DNA of 64,000 nt from Lobosporangium transversale (GCF_002105155.1 NW_019029040.1:62001-126000); one strand, 5' to 3'; numbered from the stretch's first letter, positions 45,767 to 57,346 are shown. Notes: generated by a model not told the origin, from the letters alone. Program-made: numbers and translations.

Positions 45767-47418
45767 ACTTTTCAAGCCAAGGATATTTGCCAACATTATG
45801 ATAACCTCACTCATCCATAAATATGATTTAGGAGGGAAAAAAAAAAAGCTTTTTACCTGATGTCCGTTAGAAAATAGCTTACGATCCCATTCAGAAATCT
45901 TTTTAGCCTGCTCGCGGAAAGCTTTTGTATGCTCATCCAATTGCTTCGACCACTGATGAAGAATATCATCCATGCTCTTGTTACGCAATGCTGAGGGCGT
46001 TGGAGGGACTGCCGTCTTGGAGCTTGCATCCTCCTGTGGTTTTGTCGTCAGTCCAGCTGTGTTTGTTGCAGCCGATGTGGACGCTCCCGTTGCTGGTGTA
46101 GTGGATAATGAAAATAAAGGTGCAGATGTTGCAGCAGATGAGCAAGTGGATGGTGCAGCGGTAGAGGCAACATTTGTTGTGCCGGTGTTCGCTGAAAGGC
46201 TGAATGTAGGTGCTGCTGTAGATGATGCAGCAGTCGAAGCAGCTGGTGCACCAAAGGCTGGCTTCGCTGCACCAAAGGCTGGAGTGTTGGTTGTGGTAGT
46301 GGTAGCGAGACCTGGTGTTGGATTAAAGGGAGAAGGCGTCGCAGGCTTGGTACCACCAAAAAGCGGAGTTGTAGCCGGGGCAGCACTAGCTGCTGAGGTA
46401 TTCAAACTGAGCGAGAATGGTGATGTGGAAGCAGCTGTCGAAGTGGGCGCAGCTGTCGGAGTTGCTCCAAAGAGACCTCCTGCAGGTGCTGTTGTAGCAG
46501 GCTTTTGTGCTGCGCCTCCAAAAAGAGATGATGTGGTTGCAGGAGCTGATGTCGCGGGCGCACCAAACGAAAGTGCTGGTGTAGATGTAGTAGCAGTGCT
46601 ACCAAATAGTGATGGAGCTGACGTAGCTGTCGAAATGCCGCCCAATGTTGGACCTGGAGTAGATGCTGCAAATGTACCAAATCCACCGGTGGATGGTTTT
46701 GCAGCTGGCGCTCCAAATGAAGGCGCAGCAGGCGCTGAAGTAGTAGTAATCGCCCCAAAAGGGCTTGCAGTCGAGGTTGCGGCAGCTGGAGCCCCAAAAA
46801 GGGATGGTGCGGCAGCTGAAGATGTCAATGTAGACCCAAATCCTCCCGTAGATGCTGGTGTAGATCCAAACCCCCCTGTAGGTGCTGGCGTAGATCCAAA
46901 CCCTCCTGTAGATGCTGGCGTAGATCCAAATCCTCCTGTAGATGCTGGCGTAGATCCAAATCCTCCCAGGGATGCTGATGTAGACCCAAACCCACCGGTA
47001 GATGTTGGTGTTGATCCAAATGTGGTACCGGAGCCAAATGATGTTGTACCAAATGCTGGCGTTGTTGCTGTGGATGTTGCTGGTTTACTTCCAAAGGCAT
47101 TCCCATCTGTAGAGCTACCAAAGCCTCCTGTTGCGCCTGTACCAAATCCCCCAACTGTGGTGTATGTATAAAATAGAAAAAAACATTGGGGGTTAACAAC
47201 AAAGTGTTGAGTTGGTATGATTAGTGTTTCTTTTATAGCTGACATGAGAAAGAATTAAAGCGACAACTTACAGGTGAAGCCTGGATTGCTAGCTATTAAT
47301 AAAGGAAATAGGGGTGTGTGGAAAACATGATTTGTGTTAGTCATGAAAGGATGACAAGACCAAGACGCGTCCTGTAGCGATTATCCTTAACATTGTTGCA
47401 TCAGTGATGTTTACCCAT
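45065..47418 (-). CDS. NSP1: Nucleoporin Nup62/Nsp1
   Basis: Central-channel FG nucleoporin; its coiled coil assembles with Nup54/Nup58-type partners in the nuclear pore. Exons, minus strand: 47418-47415 (ATGG), 47292-47272 (21 nt), 47154-45857, 45681-45352, 45235-45065; 1824 nt, 607 residues, phases consistent. The two tiny exons create M-A-S-N-P-G-F-T-F-G, matching the typical start of this family. Residues to about 400 are a low-complexity domain with G-F-G-S, L-F-G-A, A-F-G and S-L-F-G units, including a tandem block of G-G-F-G-S-T-P-A-S-T repeats. The C-terminal Nsp1 domain begins near M-D-D-I-L-H-Q-W-S-K-Q-L and continues as coiled coil (Q-L-Y-Q-M, W-I-D-D-S-T-T-Q-L, E-V-G-R-L-Q-N-Q-L) to the stop. 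The antisense strand of the FG region is open but is a shadow. Confidence 0.93.
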
Positions 47419-47886
47419 GATCTGAATGCAAGACAGTATGCTCTTTCAATACAAAAGAATGGGAATGAAACGTTTTTTCTTTCTTTCTTTTTCTTTTTTT
47501 TTTTTTTTTTTGTTATCCACGAGCAGTGATTTCTATCGCGATCTTGAGACTATAAAGAAAAAAAGAAAAAGAAAAGAAAAAAGGTGGCGGCGCGTATCTT
47601 TTGAAGCAAAGAAGAAAGTGATGGGCTAGAAGTATAAATGTCAAAATAAAAATAAAAAAACAAAAATAACGTGACGATGGCCATTTAGCAAAAAATGCAA
47701 AACAGGTCAAGCAACGGAAACCTGGACCTAGAAAGAGAAATAAAAAAAAAAAATAGCCATCCCAATCCTCCCATCCAAACACTCATTAGTATCCCATTCA
47801 AATACTCTTCATTCTATTTCAGGTACCAGAAGACTGTTGGTACTGTTGGTTTAATCGATATTAAAGTAGTCCCGATAGAGCGGATC
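47419..47886. promoter_or_regulatory. Divergent promoter region NUP62 / SHE9
   Basis: 468 bp between the start codons of the two genes. It contains a T-rich/TTTC tract (47471-47511) and a possible acceptor (TATTTCAG at about 47815-47822), suggesting a 5'UTR intron for SHE9. No clear TATA box. Confidence 0.5.
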
Positions 47887-48927
47887 ATGGCCACTACACA
47901 CTTTCACCTACTTCGGTACACCAACCAGACAAAACTCCTGCATAACTACAGCCTGTATGCTCAGGTCCCCAACAGTTGGACCTGCGCACCTCGATCTGTC
48001 AATGCTGCATTGATTCGCCACAGATTCTCGTCTACTACTATCAAAAGAGATAATGATCGTCCCTCATCATCATCGCCATCATCACTATCTGCTTCTGCTG
48101 AGAATAGCAACGGATCCAATGATTCTTCTGGAAAGATCAAGGATACCCAAGAGGCAGAAGCAGGAGCTACAGAAAATGATGCGCAGAAGAGGCTCACGGA
48201 AGAGATGGAAAAAAAGAGGGTTGCTGCTGAAGATGCTGCATTAAAAGAGATTCTTGACAGCGCCGCTGCAGAGAAAAGGAAACTTGAAGAGCAGGCACTT
48301 AGGGCTATACAGGAAAGGGAGCGACAAGCAGCGGCTGCTGCTGCTGCTGCGAAAGCGACCGCAGTGAAGGAGGCAGCAGAAAGACTGAGACAATCAAAAT
48401 TAATATCTAATGCCTCCGATGTAGCAGCGCCAATTGCTTCTACCAAGCCTCGTACTGTCCCAAATGCATCCATCAGTACAACATCTACTCAACATGGATC
48501 GAAGGACTTTGGGGACAATAATCAGTCAACAATATCTGATACTCCAGATTATCGTCAAAATTCTGCACAGCAGCAACAACAACATGAACAAAAACAAGGT
48601 GATAGCGTCAAACAACAGGGTCGTGAACACTTGTTTTTGGGTGAAGACCCACTATCGCCTTTTAAAGCCAAGTTATTACCTTACAAAAAGTCATTGGAGT
48701 CATCTACAGAATACATGCGATCTGCGATACCAGACAGTTTACGCCAGCTCTCAGAATCTGTTAAACGGAAAGACTACCGAGATACCATTGCTCAATTGGC
48801 AGATCATCTCAACAACTTTACAGGATACAATGCGATCAATGATCTGAAAGTCAAGGTTATTACGCACGGTGCGTGGATAAAATTCATTGCGACATGTGCG
48901 CCCTGTGAACAGCACTATGAAAAATAG

Positions 48928-48958
<31 letters not shown>

Positions 48959-50101
48959 CTCATTGATTTATTTTTCCTATCTTTTCAACCGATTGGGACG
49001 ATATTAGGCGATAGCTTGGATGAAGCGCGTATCAAATTAATTGAAGCAAAGCAGGCATATGAGGACGCTATCAGTCGACGTTCAGATACCCAAAAGGCCA
49101 TTAATGACCTGTTGCAACGCAAACATCTCTGGTCACCGGACGATGTCGTCCGATTCACAGATCTCTACCGCTCCGAACATGCAAATGAGCAAGCGGAACA
49201 AAAGGCCAGAATAGAATACAAACAAGCTGAATCTGATGTTGAATCAAAATCTAGGATGCTGACAAGAGTCATCATGGAGAGATATCACGAAGAACAAGTT
49301 TGGAGTGACAAGATTCGAGCTGCAAGTACCTATGGAACTTGGGGTCTCGTGGGCGTGAACGTCATGGCATTTCTAATCGTCCAAGCATTCGTTGAACCAC
49401 GACGTCGACGAAAACAGGTGGAGCGCTATGAAGAACTTGTCCAGGATCTGACAGAGCGTGGTGTCCTTCCTGAAAAAAGAACTACTCCAACCACCCTTGT
49501 CTCTGCGAGCCCAGGAGCTCCTACAGCTGCAATGACGGACTTCGCACCTAGGAATAATAGTAGCTCTTCGCCTTCGCCTGTTTTTTCTTCTACTGCTGTT
49601 GCTGAGGGAGCGGGAGTAACAGTCACAGACGATGAAAATGCTGCTATCACTCCTGTGACAGTCGGTGGAGCACTCCTGGGAGGCGAAAACATATTGCAAA
49701 AGATGATGGGGATTGCGGAGCGTCAGGAAGAGCGTCTAGATCGGATGGAAAAATTGCTGGTTAAAGGAGGACCTGCGCCCAAGGCGGCTATACAGGGGAT
49801 GGATGGGTCATCAGAGTCTGGTGACATTATCTTGGGTGAGGATGGTGAGGTAGTCTTTTTGTCAAAGGACGATAAGATTGAAGGAGAGGCAGCCGACGTA
49901 GGTGTTGACATGAGTGATGCTTGGCGTGAAGAAATGAACAAGCCTCGGATACAGACTAAATCTAGCCAGAATCGGTTGTCATTAATCCTTAGTGATGGCG
50001 ATGCGGAGGTACGCGCGACGCGAAGAGACTTCTTGGTCAGTAGCTTAGGAGGCGCATTGATTGGTGGTTTGATTGCAGTTGCGATGATGCTGAGGCAATA
50101 G
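47887..50101 (+). CDS. SHE9: Mitochondrial inner-membrane protein She9/Mdm33
   Basis: Needed in yeast for mitochondrial inner-membrane morphology. Exons 47887-48868 and 49008-50101; 2076 nt, 691 residues, using a non-standard-strength GTGCGT donor that restores phase. The N-terminus is Arg/Ser/Thr-rich without acids at first, consistent with a mitochondrial presequence. A Glu/Lys/Ala-rich coiled coil and Q-rich linker follow. The conserved She9 domain begins with Y-N-A-I-N-D-L-K and includes Q-R-K-H-L-W-S-P-D-D-V-V-R-F, Y-R-S-E-H-A-N-E-Q, R-Y-H-E-E-Q-V-W-S-D-K-I-R and A-S-T-Y-G-T-W-G, leading into TM1 (about 437-456). A second hydrophobic segment closes the C-terminus (G-G-L-I-A-V-A-M-M-L). 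It is longer than yeast She9 because of the disordered N-terminal and pre-C-terminal inserts. Confidence 0.9.
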
Positions 50102-50459
50102 ACGTTTATCTCGATAAAAAAAAAAAATTAGCATGTTTGCATTATGACATTGAAATAGAGCACATCCTATCCTGTCTATTAAACAAGAGGATTGTAAGTT
50201 TTTACCGAGGAAACATCACTGTGAGACAAGGATTTGATATCATTTGAGGAACAAACCTGTCTTTGGACTAGATCGACCTGAGACACTTCATTCCATTTCG
50301 CAAGAAAGTTCATTTCGTAATTCTTCATTCCTCATTCTTTTTCTTTTGTATTTGTATCACTGTCAAGCGGTGCATTCAACCCTCCACTGCTCCTCTCATC
50401 ACTTTTTTAAACAATTTCTACCTTATCATTCATATCCAGATAAAAAAAGAAGAAAAAAA

Positions 50460-53400
50460 ATGGCTCAAGATTCTTCTGTAAACGAACCTTTGCTTGGAAG
50501 CCGTCGTGGACCCTCTAATGAAGACCATCGTCATCAGCGCTCTTACCATACGACTAAATCTACTCCCACGTCAACAGAATTTGGTCTGACTGTACAGGAT
50601 TTGGCACCTCTCACAGATCCCACGAATCCTACACTCCCTAGTCAAATGGGGGGTATTCAAGAGATTTGTAAAGCACTTAAAGTCGATCCTAACGTCGGTC
50701 TGCACTCAGATGAAGCACCAGAATCATCGCTAGGCAAATCAAATGAACTAAAATTCGCTGCAAGATCCAAAGCCTTTGGACGCAACGTAAGGAAAGAGTA
50801 TTCCACTTTTTTTATTTTTGTGTGACTTTGGACCCTTGGACGAAAATATTCCATCCGGTGCGCATGGGCCAACAATCTAGAAAAACAATTTTCACTTACA
50901 TGACCTACATGACGCTCGTTTTTTTTTTTTTTTCTTTTCCCTTTTACTACGTCCTATACCCTAATACTACGTAATAGATCCTGCCAGCCGTCAAGAGTAC
51001 CACCTTTTTTGAGTTCGTCAAAAAGACATTTAATGACCGCACACTCAGTAAGTCCATGATTACTCAAAAAAAAATAAAGGAAAGAAAAGAAAAGAAAATG
51101 AAAGGGAGAATAGATAGCTCATACTCTTCTTTAACACTTATTTACGATACCTCTCTTCATTAAATAGTCTTGTTAAGCATTGCAGCCTTCGTGTCTTTGG
51201 GTGTGAGTGTATATCAGGATTATGGCCCACAGCACGATCCTAGTGAGCCCCGTGTTGGTTGGGTCGAAGGTGCTGCCATTTTGGCCGCAGTAGCAGCGGT
51301 TGTATTCACCAATGCCATAAATGACTATCAAAAGGAACGTCAGTTCCGTAAACTGGATGCAAAAAAGGAGGACCGTTGTGTGACACTTCTACGAGATGGT
51401 CGTGAGCAGGAGGTCAATGTCAAGGAGATCCAAGTTGGGGATATCATGCTTCTGCAGCCCGGCGACCTACTAAAGGTTGATGGGATCGTTCTCACGTGCC
51501 ACAACATTACATGCGATGAATCTTCTGCAACGGGCGAATCAGACGCCGTGAAGAAGGATACAGAAGAGAAATGCTATATTATATCGGGATCAAAGATTCT
51601 TGATGGATCCGGCACTATGCTCGTTACTGCAGTGGGGCCGAATTCATTCTTTGGAAAAACTATGATGGCTATGCGCGAGGCTACACCCGAAGAGACCCCT
51701 CTTCAGGCTAAGCTTGGTGCTTTAGCAGAATCTATTGCTAAACTGGGAATGGCATCCTCAATCTCTATGCTAGCCATTCTTGCTGTAAAGTACTTTGTCA
51801 AAGCTGCTCTATCCAACAAACCCTTCCCTTCTATCACGGACATCTTCTCTGATATGATCAAAATTATCATCCAGGCTATTACCATCATCGTTGTTGCCGT
51901 TCCTGAAGGTCTTCCGATGGCAGTTACTCTAGCTCTTGCGTACGCAACTACACAGATGTTGAAGGATAACAACTTGGTCCGCGTCCTTTCTGCATGTGAG
52001 ACCATGGGTAATGCCACCACTGTCTGTTCTGATAAGACAGGAACATTGACTCAGAATAAAATGGCTGTAGTGGAGGGAACCCTTTCAGCGCTGTCGTTTA
52101 ACTCCATAGACGGTATCAAGACATGGAAGAATGAAGTCCCTCCAGAGGCTGTCAACCTGGTTATTGAGGGGATCGCCGTCAATTCATCAGCATTCGAAGA
52201 CAAGGATCAAAATGGCAACATCGAATTTATTGGATCTAAAACTGAGTCTGCGTTGCTAGGCTTCATCAAGCACTTGGGTGTTTCCTATAAGACCATCCGC
52301 TCGGACGTCAAGGTTGTCAAAATGTATCCTTTCAGTTCAGCTAAAAAGACCATGTCTTGCGTTGTGCAATCGCCTCAAGGCAAGGAACCTTATCGTCTTT
52401 ATGTGAAAGGCGCCTCCGAGATTGTCATGGATTATTGCACCCATTATAGGGATTCAGAAGGCGAGTTGAAACCGCTGGATGATGACTCTCGCATCAAGTT
52501 TGATCAAATTATCAGTCAGTATGCCGACAAAGCTCTCCGAACCATCGCACTATGCTATCGCGACGTTTCTTCGTCCGAGTTCAAAAAATTTGAAGAGGAA
52601 GAAGCTCCACATGAAAAGCTGATATGCCTGGGCATTGTTGGGATCCGGGATCCATTGAGGCCTGGTGTCATAGAGAGTGTTCGCAAGTTCGCGAGGGCTG
52701 GAGTCACTGTCAGGATGATCACTGGAGACAACATTCAAACCGCATGTGCAATTGCTGCGGAAGCTGGCATTTTGACCAAGGGGGGGGTAGCTATGACAGG
52801 GCCAGAGTTCAGGGAGCTGACTGAGGAAGGCCAAACTGAAACTGTTAAGCGTCTTCAAGTGTTGGCCCGCAGTAGCCCAACTGATAAAACTCTTGTTGTC
52901 CGTCGTCTACAGGAACTCGGCGAGATTGTGGCTGTGACAGGAGATGGAACGAATGATGGACCAGCACTCAAAACAGCAGACGTTGGATTTTCGATGGGGA
53001 TCGCTGGAACAGAGGTCGCGAAGGAGGCATCTGAGATCATATTGATGGACGATAATTTTAGCAGTATCTTAAAAGCATTGATGTGGGGCCGATCAATCAA
53101 CGACTCTGTCCAAAAATTTTTACAATTTCAACTCGGCGTTAATATTTCAGCGGTCACATTGTCTTTTATTTCTGCAGCAACCTCTGACAACAACCAGTCT
53201 GTGCTCTCTGCTGTTCAGCTGCTCTGGGTCAACTTGATCATGGATACTCTTGCTGCGCTGGCGCTAGCAACAGAACCTCCTACGCTTGACATTCTCGACC
53301 GCTTCCCTATAGCCAAATCTGCCCCTTTGATCACCTTTAGTATGTGGAAGATGATCCTCGGTCAAGCCATTTTTCAGATTGCCCTCAACTTGACCCTTCT

Positions 53401-53911
53401 CAAATATGGTGCTCAACTTTTTCATCTTCAGTCACAGGATGGTACCATATCACCAGAGCATCGTTTGACGCTTCGTACCATGATATTCAACATATTTGTA
53501 TTCTTACAATTGTTCAATGAGCTAAACTGTCGCCGAATTGATGACACACTCAACGTATTCAAGAACCTGAAAAATAACACGATCTTCATCTTGGTGCAGA
53601 TCATTGTTGTGGCAGGTCAAGTCATAATTGTTCAGTTTGGAGGCCAGGCTTTCAAAACAACACCTTTGACAGCTCATCAATGGATGCTAACAATACTGAT
53701 TGGGTCCATGTCGCTACCTATGGGGGTATTCCTGAGGCTAATACCAAGAAAACTTATTCCTGGGGTTAATGAAACAGAAGGACGGCGACCGTTGCTGGAC
53801 CGAGCGCGTTTGCGGTGGGAAGGAGCCGCGAACATGGTGGTTGCCCAGAGCAACTTGTTCGAGGCAATCCGAAAAAAGAGAGGGAATCATGGAAGGATGT
53901 CAAGGAAGTAA
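50460..53911 (+). CDS. PMC1: Ca2+-transporting P-type ATPase, PMC1/PMCA (P2B) type
   Basis: Pumps Ca2+ out of the cytosol, in fungi usually into the vacuole. Exons 50460-50786, 50978-51047 and 51168-53911; 3141 nt, 1046 residues, phases consistent. Motifs in order: A-domain D-E-S-S-A-T-G-E-S (about 248-256), M4 P-E-G-L-P-M-A-V-T-L, phosphorylation loop C-S-D-K-T-G-T-L-T (Asp about 421), nucleotide site K-G-A-S-E-I-V, hinge G-D-G-T-N-D-G-P-A-L-K (about 723), then the M5-M10 block with V-N-L-I-M-D-T-L-A-A-L-A-L-A and F-N-E-L-N-C-R-R, typical of P2B pumps. The N-terminus carries M-G-G-I-Q-E-I-C-K-A-L as in fungal Pmc1. The short basic C-terminus has no obvious long calmodulin-binding tail. An upstream pyrimidine-rich leader precedes the ATG. 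Intact. Confidence 0.95.
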
Positions 53912-54118
53912 AAAAAAAAAAAAAATTCCAGAATAAATTTTTACAATATGGACAATGTGGGGCATGGCGCAGAAGATATTTAAATTGTCGCTTCTTTTTT
54001 CTTTGCAACCCTTTTTTTTTCTTTCTTCAACATTTCTTTCGCCCTCTCCGTCACACTAACACTGATACACGCACGTCTGTCTGTCGTTGCACTACCCCCC
54101 AACCGCCATCCTCCAAAT

Positions 54119-54946
54119 ATGCAGATGCAACGATCATGGGCTGTCCATCAGGTTGCCCTAAAACGCAGAAGTCCTCTATTCTTTGGAATCAACTCTTCTC
54201 CCCGTTCTAGTGCAAGTTTGCAAGGATCACAAAGGCATGACCGAGCCTTCCTAGACGACAATGAGCCACCAAGTCAATACGCTCCTTGCATGGTTAACGA
54301 GGACTTGGAAACATTTGCTTGTTTCTACCAGCACCTACCCGATAGTCAAGGCGACGACAACGATGCAGGCACTTGTACGGCTACCGAGGAAAGAAAGAAA
54401 GTGCCCTCTTGCCCGCTCCCCAACAGCCTAGTCCTACAATCCGGTAGCCAAGACGACAATGGGTCACCAAGTCAATTCACAACTCGCACAGCTATCGAGG
54501 AAGGAAACGAAATACTTCCTCATCCCTCTCCAAAAGCCGATCCCTACCAGCACCAACCCGGTAGTCAAGATGACAACAATGCAGAAGTTGGTCAGGCACC
54601 AAAAGAGCAACAATCTCATGGGCGAAATATCATCACCAAAGCTGTAAAGCAAACACGTAAATTCATCTGCAATATCTGCCAAAAGGCCGCGACCACGGCT
54701 TCCAACCTTCGTTCTCATTTATCTACTCATGAACCTACAAAACGACATGAATGTGGTTGGCCTGACTGCAGTTTGAAATTCAATAGGAAGTCTGATGTGA
54801 CAAGACATCGTCAGACGCATTTCCAAGCTACGCCACACATCTGCAAGTTCTGCAGGAAGGAATTCTCCAGGAATGACTCGGTTAAAAGACACAATCGCAA
54901 ACCCTGCAAGACCCTCACTAACCCTGTAGGTGCTGGCTCCTCATGA
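54119..54946 (+). CDS. C2H2 zinc-finger protein A (tandem paralogue)
   Basis: 275 residues, single exon, ATG within a leader of CT-rich sequence; starts 208 bp after PMC1. Three C-terminal fingers: C-x2-C-x12-H-x3-H (about 184-204), C-x4-C-x12-H-x3-H (about 213-236) and a C2HC variant C-x2-C-x12-H-x4-C (about 242-262). The N-terminal 180 residues are acidic and disordered with an internal duplication (D-D-N-E-P-P-S-Q-Y versus D-D-N-G-S-P-S-Q-F, each followed by a similar E-rich block and Q-D-D-N). It is a likely DNA-binding regulator; target unknown. The first finger contains K-A-A-T-T-A-S-N-L, shared with the next gene (K-T-A-T-T-P-S-N-L). Confidence 0.82.
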   Translation: MQMQRSWAVHQVALKRRSPLFFGINSSPRSSASLQGSQRHDRAFLDDNEPPSQYAPCMVNEDLETFACFYQHLPDSQGDDNDAGTCTATEERKKVPSCPLPNSLVLQSGSQDDNGSPSQFTTRTAIEEGNEILPHPSPKADPYQHQPGSQDDNNAEVGQAPKEQQSHGRNIITKAVKQTRKFICNICQKAATTASNLRSHLSTHEPTKRHECGWPDCSLKFNRKSDVTRHRQTHFQATPHICKFCRKEFSRNDSVKRHNRKPCKTLTNPVGAGSS

Positions 54947-55271
54947 AGTGTCCGAGCTGTTTGCTACTCTATTCCTTTTGTCAATAGATTTAGCAGTGTA
55001 GTATAGAATAGTGAATAAACTAATTTAAATATTTAAAATTGATATTCTGTTCCTGATTCATAACGGTTTGTGTTTATTGCCTAATTGCGTTGTGGCGTAA
55101 GTAGCGTGTATAAATGAAAGAGGCTGTTCTTTTTTTTTTATTCCTTGTCCTATTTGGTCCACCCCTTCCTCCTTCCCAGACACACACACTTTCTCAACAT
55201 TGTTGAGTGGCTCGATAAATCCAACAACATCTCAATCATCCAACAATATCTCAAGTCCCTCTATCTGAACA

Positions 55272-56249
55272 ATGCCAACCCAAAAGGATTTTTTTCACCG
55301 CTTCCGAAGATCTCCAAGCCTCTCAGAAGGTCCAAACTCTCCAATAGAAGATGACGGCTCCTGGAAAGCATGCCCGCCTCAAGATGATGACCGCGCAGAA
55401 GCAGTCGAACTATCCATGTTTTCATCTCTCTGGGACTATTGTGATGAAGAAGTGGAGCATCATTTGACTAACCCAGATCCACAAGAGGCTAATGTATCCA
55501 CTCTGAAAGGAGACTTCGAGGTCGGCTCAAACCCAGCGTGTAGGAAAGACCTTTCTTTCGACCAAGAATATCATCATCATCATTCTGAGGAAGAACCAAG
55601 TGGCGCAAGTCTTCTCGACATCGCCGAGGTTGCCAGACCGAATCCCATTTCCCATGTTAACCCATCTGATCTGATGCCCAGGCACATCAGCATGTCACTG
55701 AATGAGCAAATGAACCAAAGTCAAACAGATTCAGAGTTCTCACAACACTGCGCTCCGCCCTCTTCTTCCTCTTCTTTTTCGTCCTCCTCTTCATCTTCTT
55801 CCTTTCCCTCCTCGTCCTTACAAGTACACAGTACTAGAACTTCGTTGAAAAAAAATACCCTATTTAAATGCGATTTTAACTCCTGCGACAAGACCGCAAC
55901 TACACCCTCCAACCTTAAAGCACATAAAAGGACACACCTCCCTCTGTCGAAAAGACCCCACAGCTGTAATTGGGATGGCTGTTATAGGAGATTCTGGACA
56001 ATTACTGATCTCAACCGTCATTCCAAAATCCATCAACCCGGGACGGATATGTTTGAGTGCGGCTGCGGTAAAGAGTACACGAGAAAAGATTCTCTTCTGA
56101 GACACGGTCCTTCCGATAAGTGTATGAATGGCCCCTCATCTAGTATACACATAGCCCCGACATCTGGCAAGCGTAACCGTTCATCTGGCAAACGTGGTCC
56201 TTCATCTCGCAAGCGTGGCCCTTCGTACGGCAAGCATAATTCTGAGTAA
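55272..56249 (+). CDS. C2H2 zinc-finger protein B (tandem paralogue)
   Basis: 325 residues, single exon, 325 bp downstream of zinc-finger protein A, same strand. Fingers: C-x4-C-x12-H-x3-H (about 199-222), C-x4-C-x12-H-x3-H (about 231-254) and a C-x1-C-x12-H-x5-C variant (about 261-283). The linker spacing and the K-T-A-T-T-P-S-N-L finger core show common ancestry with the previous gene, but the N-terminal 190 residues are unrelated in detail (acidic, His run, poly-Ser at 160-180). The C-terminus has three S-x-K-R-x-x-S-S basic repeats. It is a probable transcription factor or nucleic-acid binder. Confidence 0.82.
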   Translation: MPTQKDFFHRFRRSPSLSEGPNSPIEDDGSWKACPPQDDDRAEAVELSMFSSLWDYCDEEVEHHLTNPDPQEANVSTLKGDFEVGSNPACRKDLSFDQEYHHHHSEEEPSGASLLDIAEVARPNPISHVNPSDLMPRHISMSLNEQMNQSQTDSEFSQHCAPPSSSSSFSSSSSSSSFPSSSLQVHSTRTSLKKNTLFKCDFNSCDKTATTPSNLKAHKRTHLPLSKRPHSCNWDGCYRRFWTITDLNRHSKIHQPGTDMFECGCGKEYTRKDSLLRHGPSDKCMNGPSSSIHIAPTSGKRNRSSGKRGPSSRKRGPSYGKHNSE

Positions 56250-56850
56250 GAGACCAACCAGCTATGAAGAGAGTGGTTTTGCAAGCGCGACGATAACGGC
56301 GAATCCAAGCTGGAAGACACTCATAACTCCATAGACTCCATCCAATCTTTTCATAGTCTAAATAAGCAACAAGTTCTGATAATTTTGGGCAAGAAAGTCA
56401 TTTCTGTATGAACTCAATGTCTTGATAATTGAATATTCATTCTTTATTGACACATCTTGCATTTCACTGGGAGGGTGAGTAAGCCAGCTGGCGTGCTATG
56501 GGAGGCTAAAAGTTAGGCAACATAGGCGCTAGCAGGATCCTTAGTCTTTTTCAATAATGAGAGATGCAAGAGTTGGGGACAATTAGGTGAAAAACGGATG
56601 AGAGGGTAAGAAGAATGTGGAAAACTTCACAAGTAAACGAATAAGAGCTCACGTGTGTTGGAGCTGTATGTATGCCCACATCAATTTGGCTACGCGTTTT
56701 GCCCCCAATCATTTTCACGTGGTAAAAATGTTGTTGTGACCTACTGATTTATACTTTATACCTCAATTTTTTGTTCTTAAAGAGACCCATAAGCTATGGT
56801 CACCTAAATTGTAAAATAGTCATACAAAGATGCAGTCACATATTTGAAAT
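56250..56850. other. Intergenic upstream of U1 snRNA
   Basis: No protein gene. Two CACGTG E-boxes (about 56650 and 56718) lie 240 and 175 bp upstream of the U1 start; one or both could be part of its upstream control region, which is inference. Confidence 0.4.
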
Positions 56851-56854
56851 TTTG

Positions 56855-56861
56855 TATAAAA
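56855..56861 (+). promoter_or_regulatory. TATA box of the U1 snRNA gene
   Basis: TATAAAA, 32-38 bp upstream of the mapped U1 5' end (56893). Position fits RNA polymerase II initiation. Confidence 0.55.
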
Positions 56862-56892
56862 TGGACCCTCCTCCGCCAGACTTTGAAAACTC

Positions 56893-57055
56893 ATACTTAC
56901 CTGGTTGGAGCCTCTCCTGATCAAGAAGGGGGGAGGCTCTGGGAAGGATGTCTGCATTGCACAGCGCGGATGTCCAACCCAGTGAATGTCCTTCGGGACA
57001 TCTCAACAGCTTAATTTTTATATACGGGTCATGTTTCGTTCGCGAGGCATGGCCC
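56893..57055 (+). ncRNA. U1: U1 spliceosomal snRNA
   Basis: Recognises 5' splice sites. The 5' end is ATACTTACCTG, complementary to GTAAGT donors. All structural parts are readable. Helix H is GGTTGG with CCAACC. Stem-loop I is GAGCCTC..GAGGCTC with the U1-70K-type loop TGATCAAGAAG. Stem-loop II is a 10-bp stem (GGATGTCTGC with GCGCGGATGTCC) and the U1A loop motif ATTGCAC. Stem-loop III is ATGTCC-TTCG-GGACAT. Then comes an Sm site AATTTTTA (about 57013-57020), and stem-loop IV is GGGTCATG with CATGGCCC. The length, about 163 nt, is close to the vertebrate 164. The 3' end is set by the close of stem-loop IV. It is probably functional: no stem is broken. Confidence 0.95.
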
Positions 57056-57346
57056 TAAATTCATTTATCACTATTTATCTATCTATCACTATTTGCAGTC
57101 TATGGAGGAAGGGTATATAATAAGGCAAGGGGAAGCCTTTTGAATGTTATTCATTCATTCATTCATTCAAATGAACAACAATGATCAAATGAAATAGTTG
57201 AATGAATCGATGATTCAAATTGGTCGGCACGTGCCTAAAGTTTTTTTTTTTTTTTTTTTTCATATTTTTATCTTTGGCTTTTTTACAGGCTGTTTCCGTA
57301 TTTCACTGTTCACTATCACTCTATCTCCTCGAGTCCATCGTTAACA

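Noticed and set aside
45972..47171. 399-codon plus-strand ORF rich in Val/Ala/Pro
   Set aside because: It is the exact antisense of the FG-repeat exon of NUP62. The sense strand has a complete, correctly spliced Nup62 model, and the antisense reading is compositionally a mirror of the repeats.
56649..56723. CACGTG pairs near U1 (56650, 56718) and tRNA-Ile (about 61801, 61814) as a shared small-RNA promoter code
   Set aside because: About 16 CACGTG sites are expected in 64 kb by chance, and their spacing and distance to the two genes differ. Reported only as possible E-boxes.
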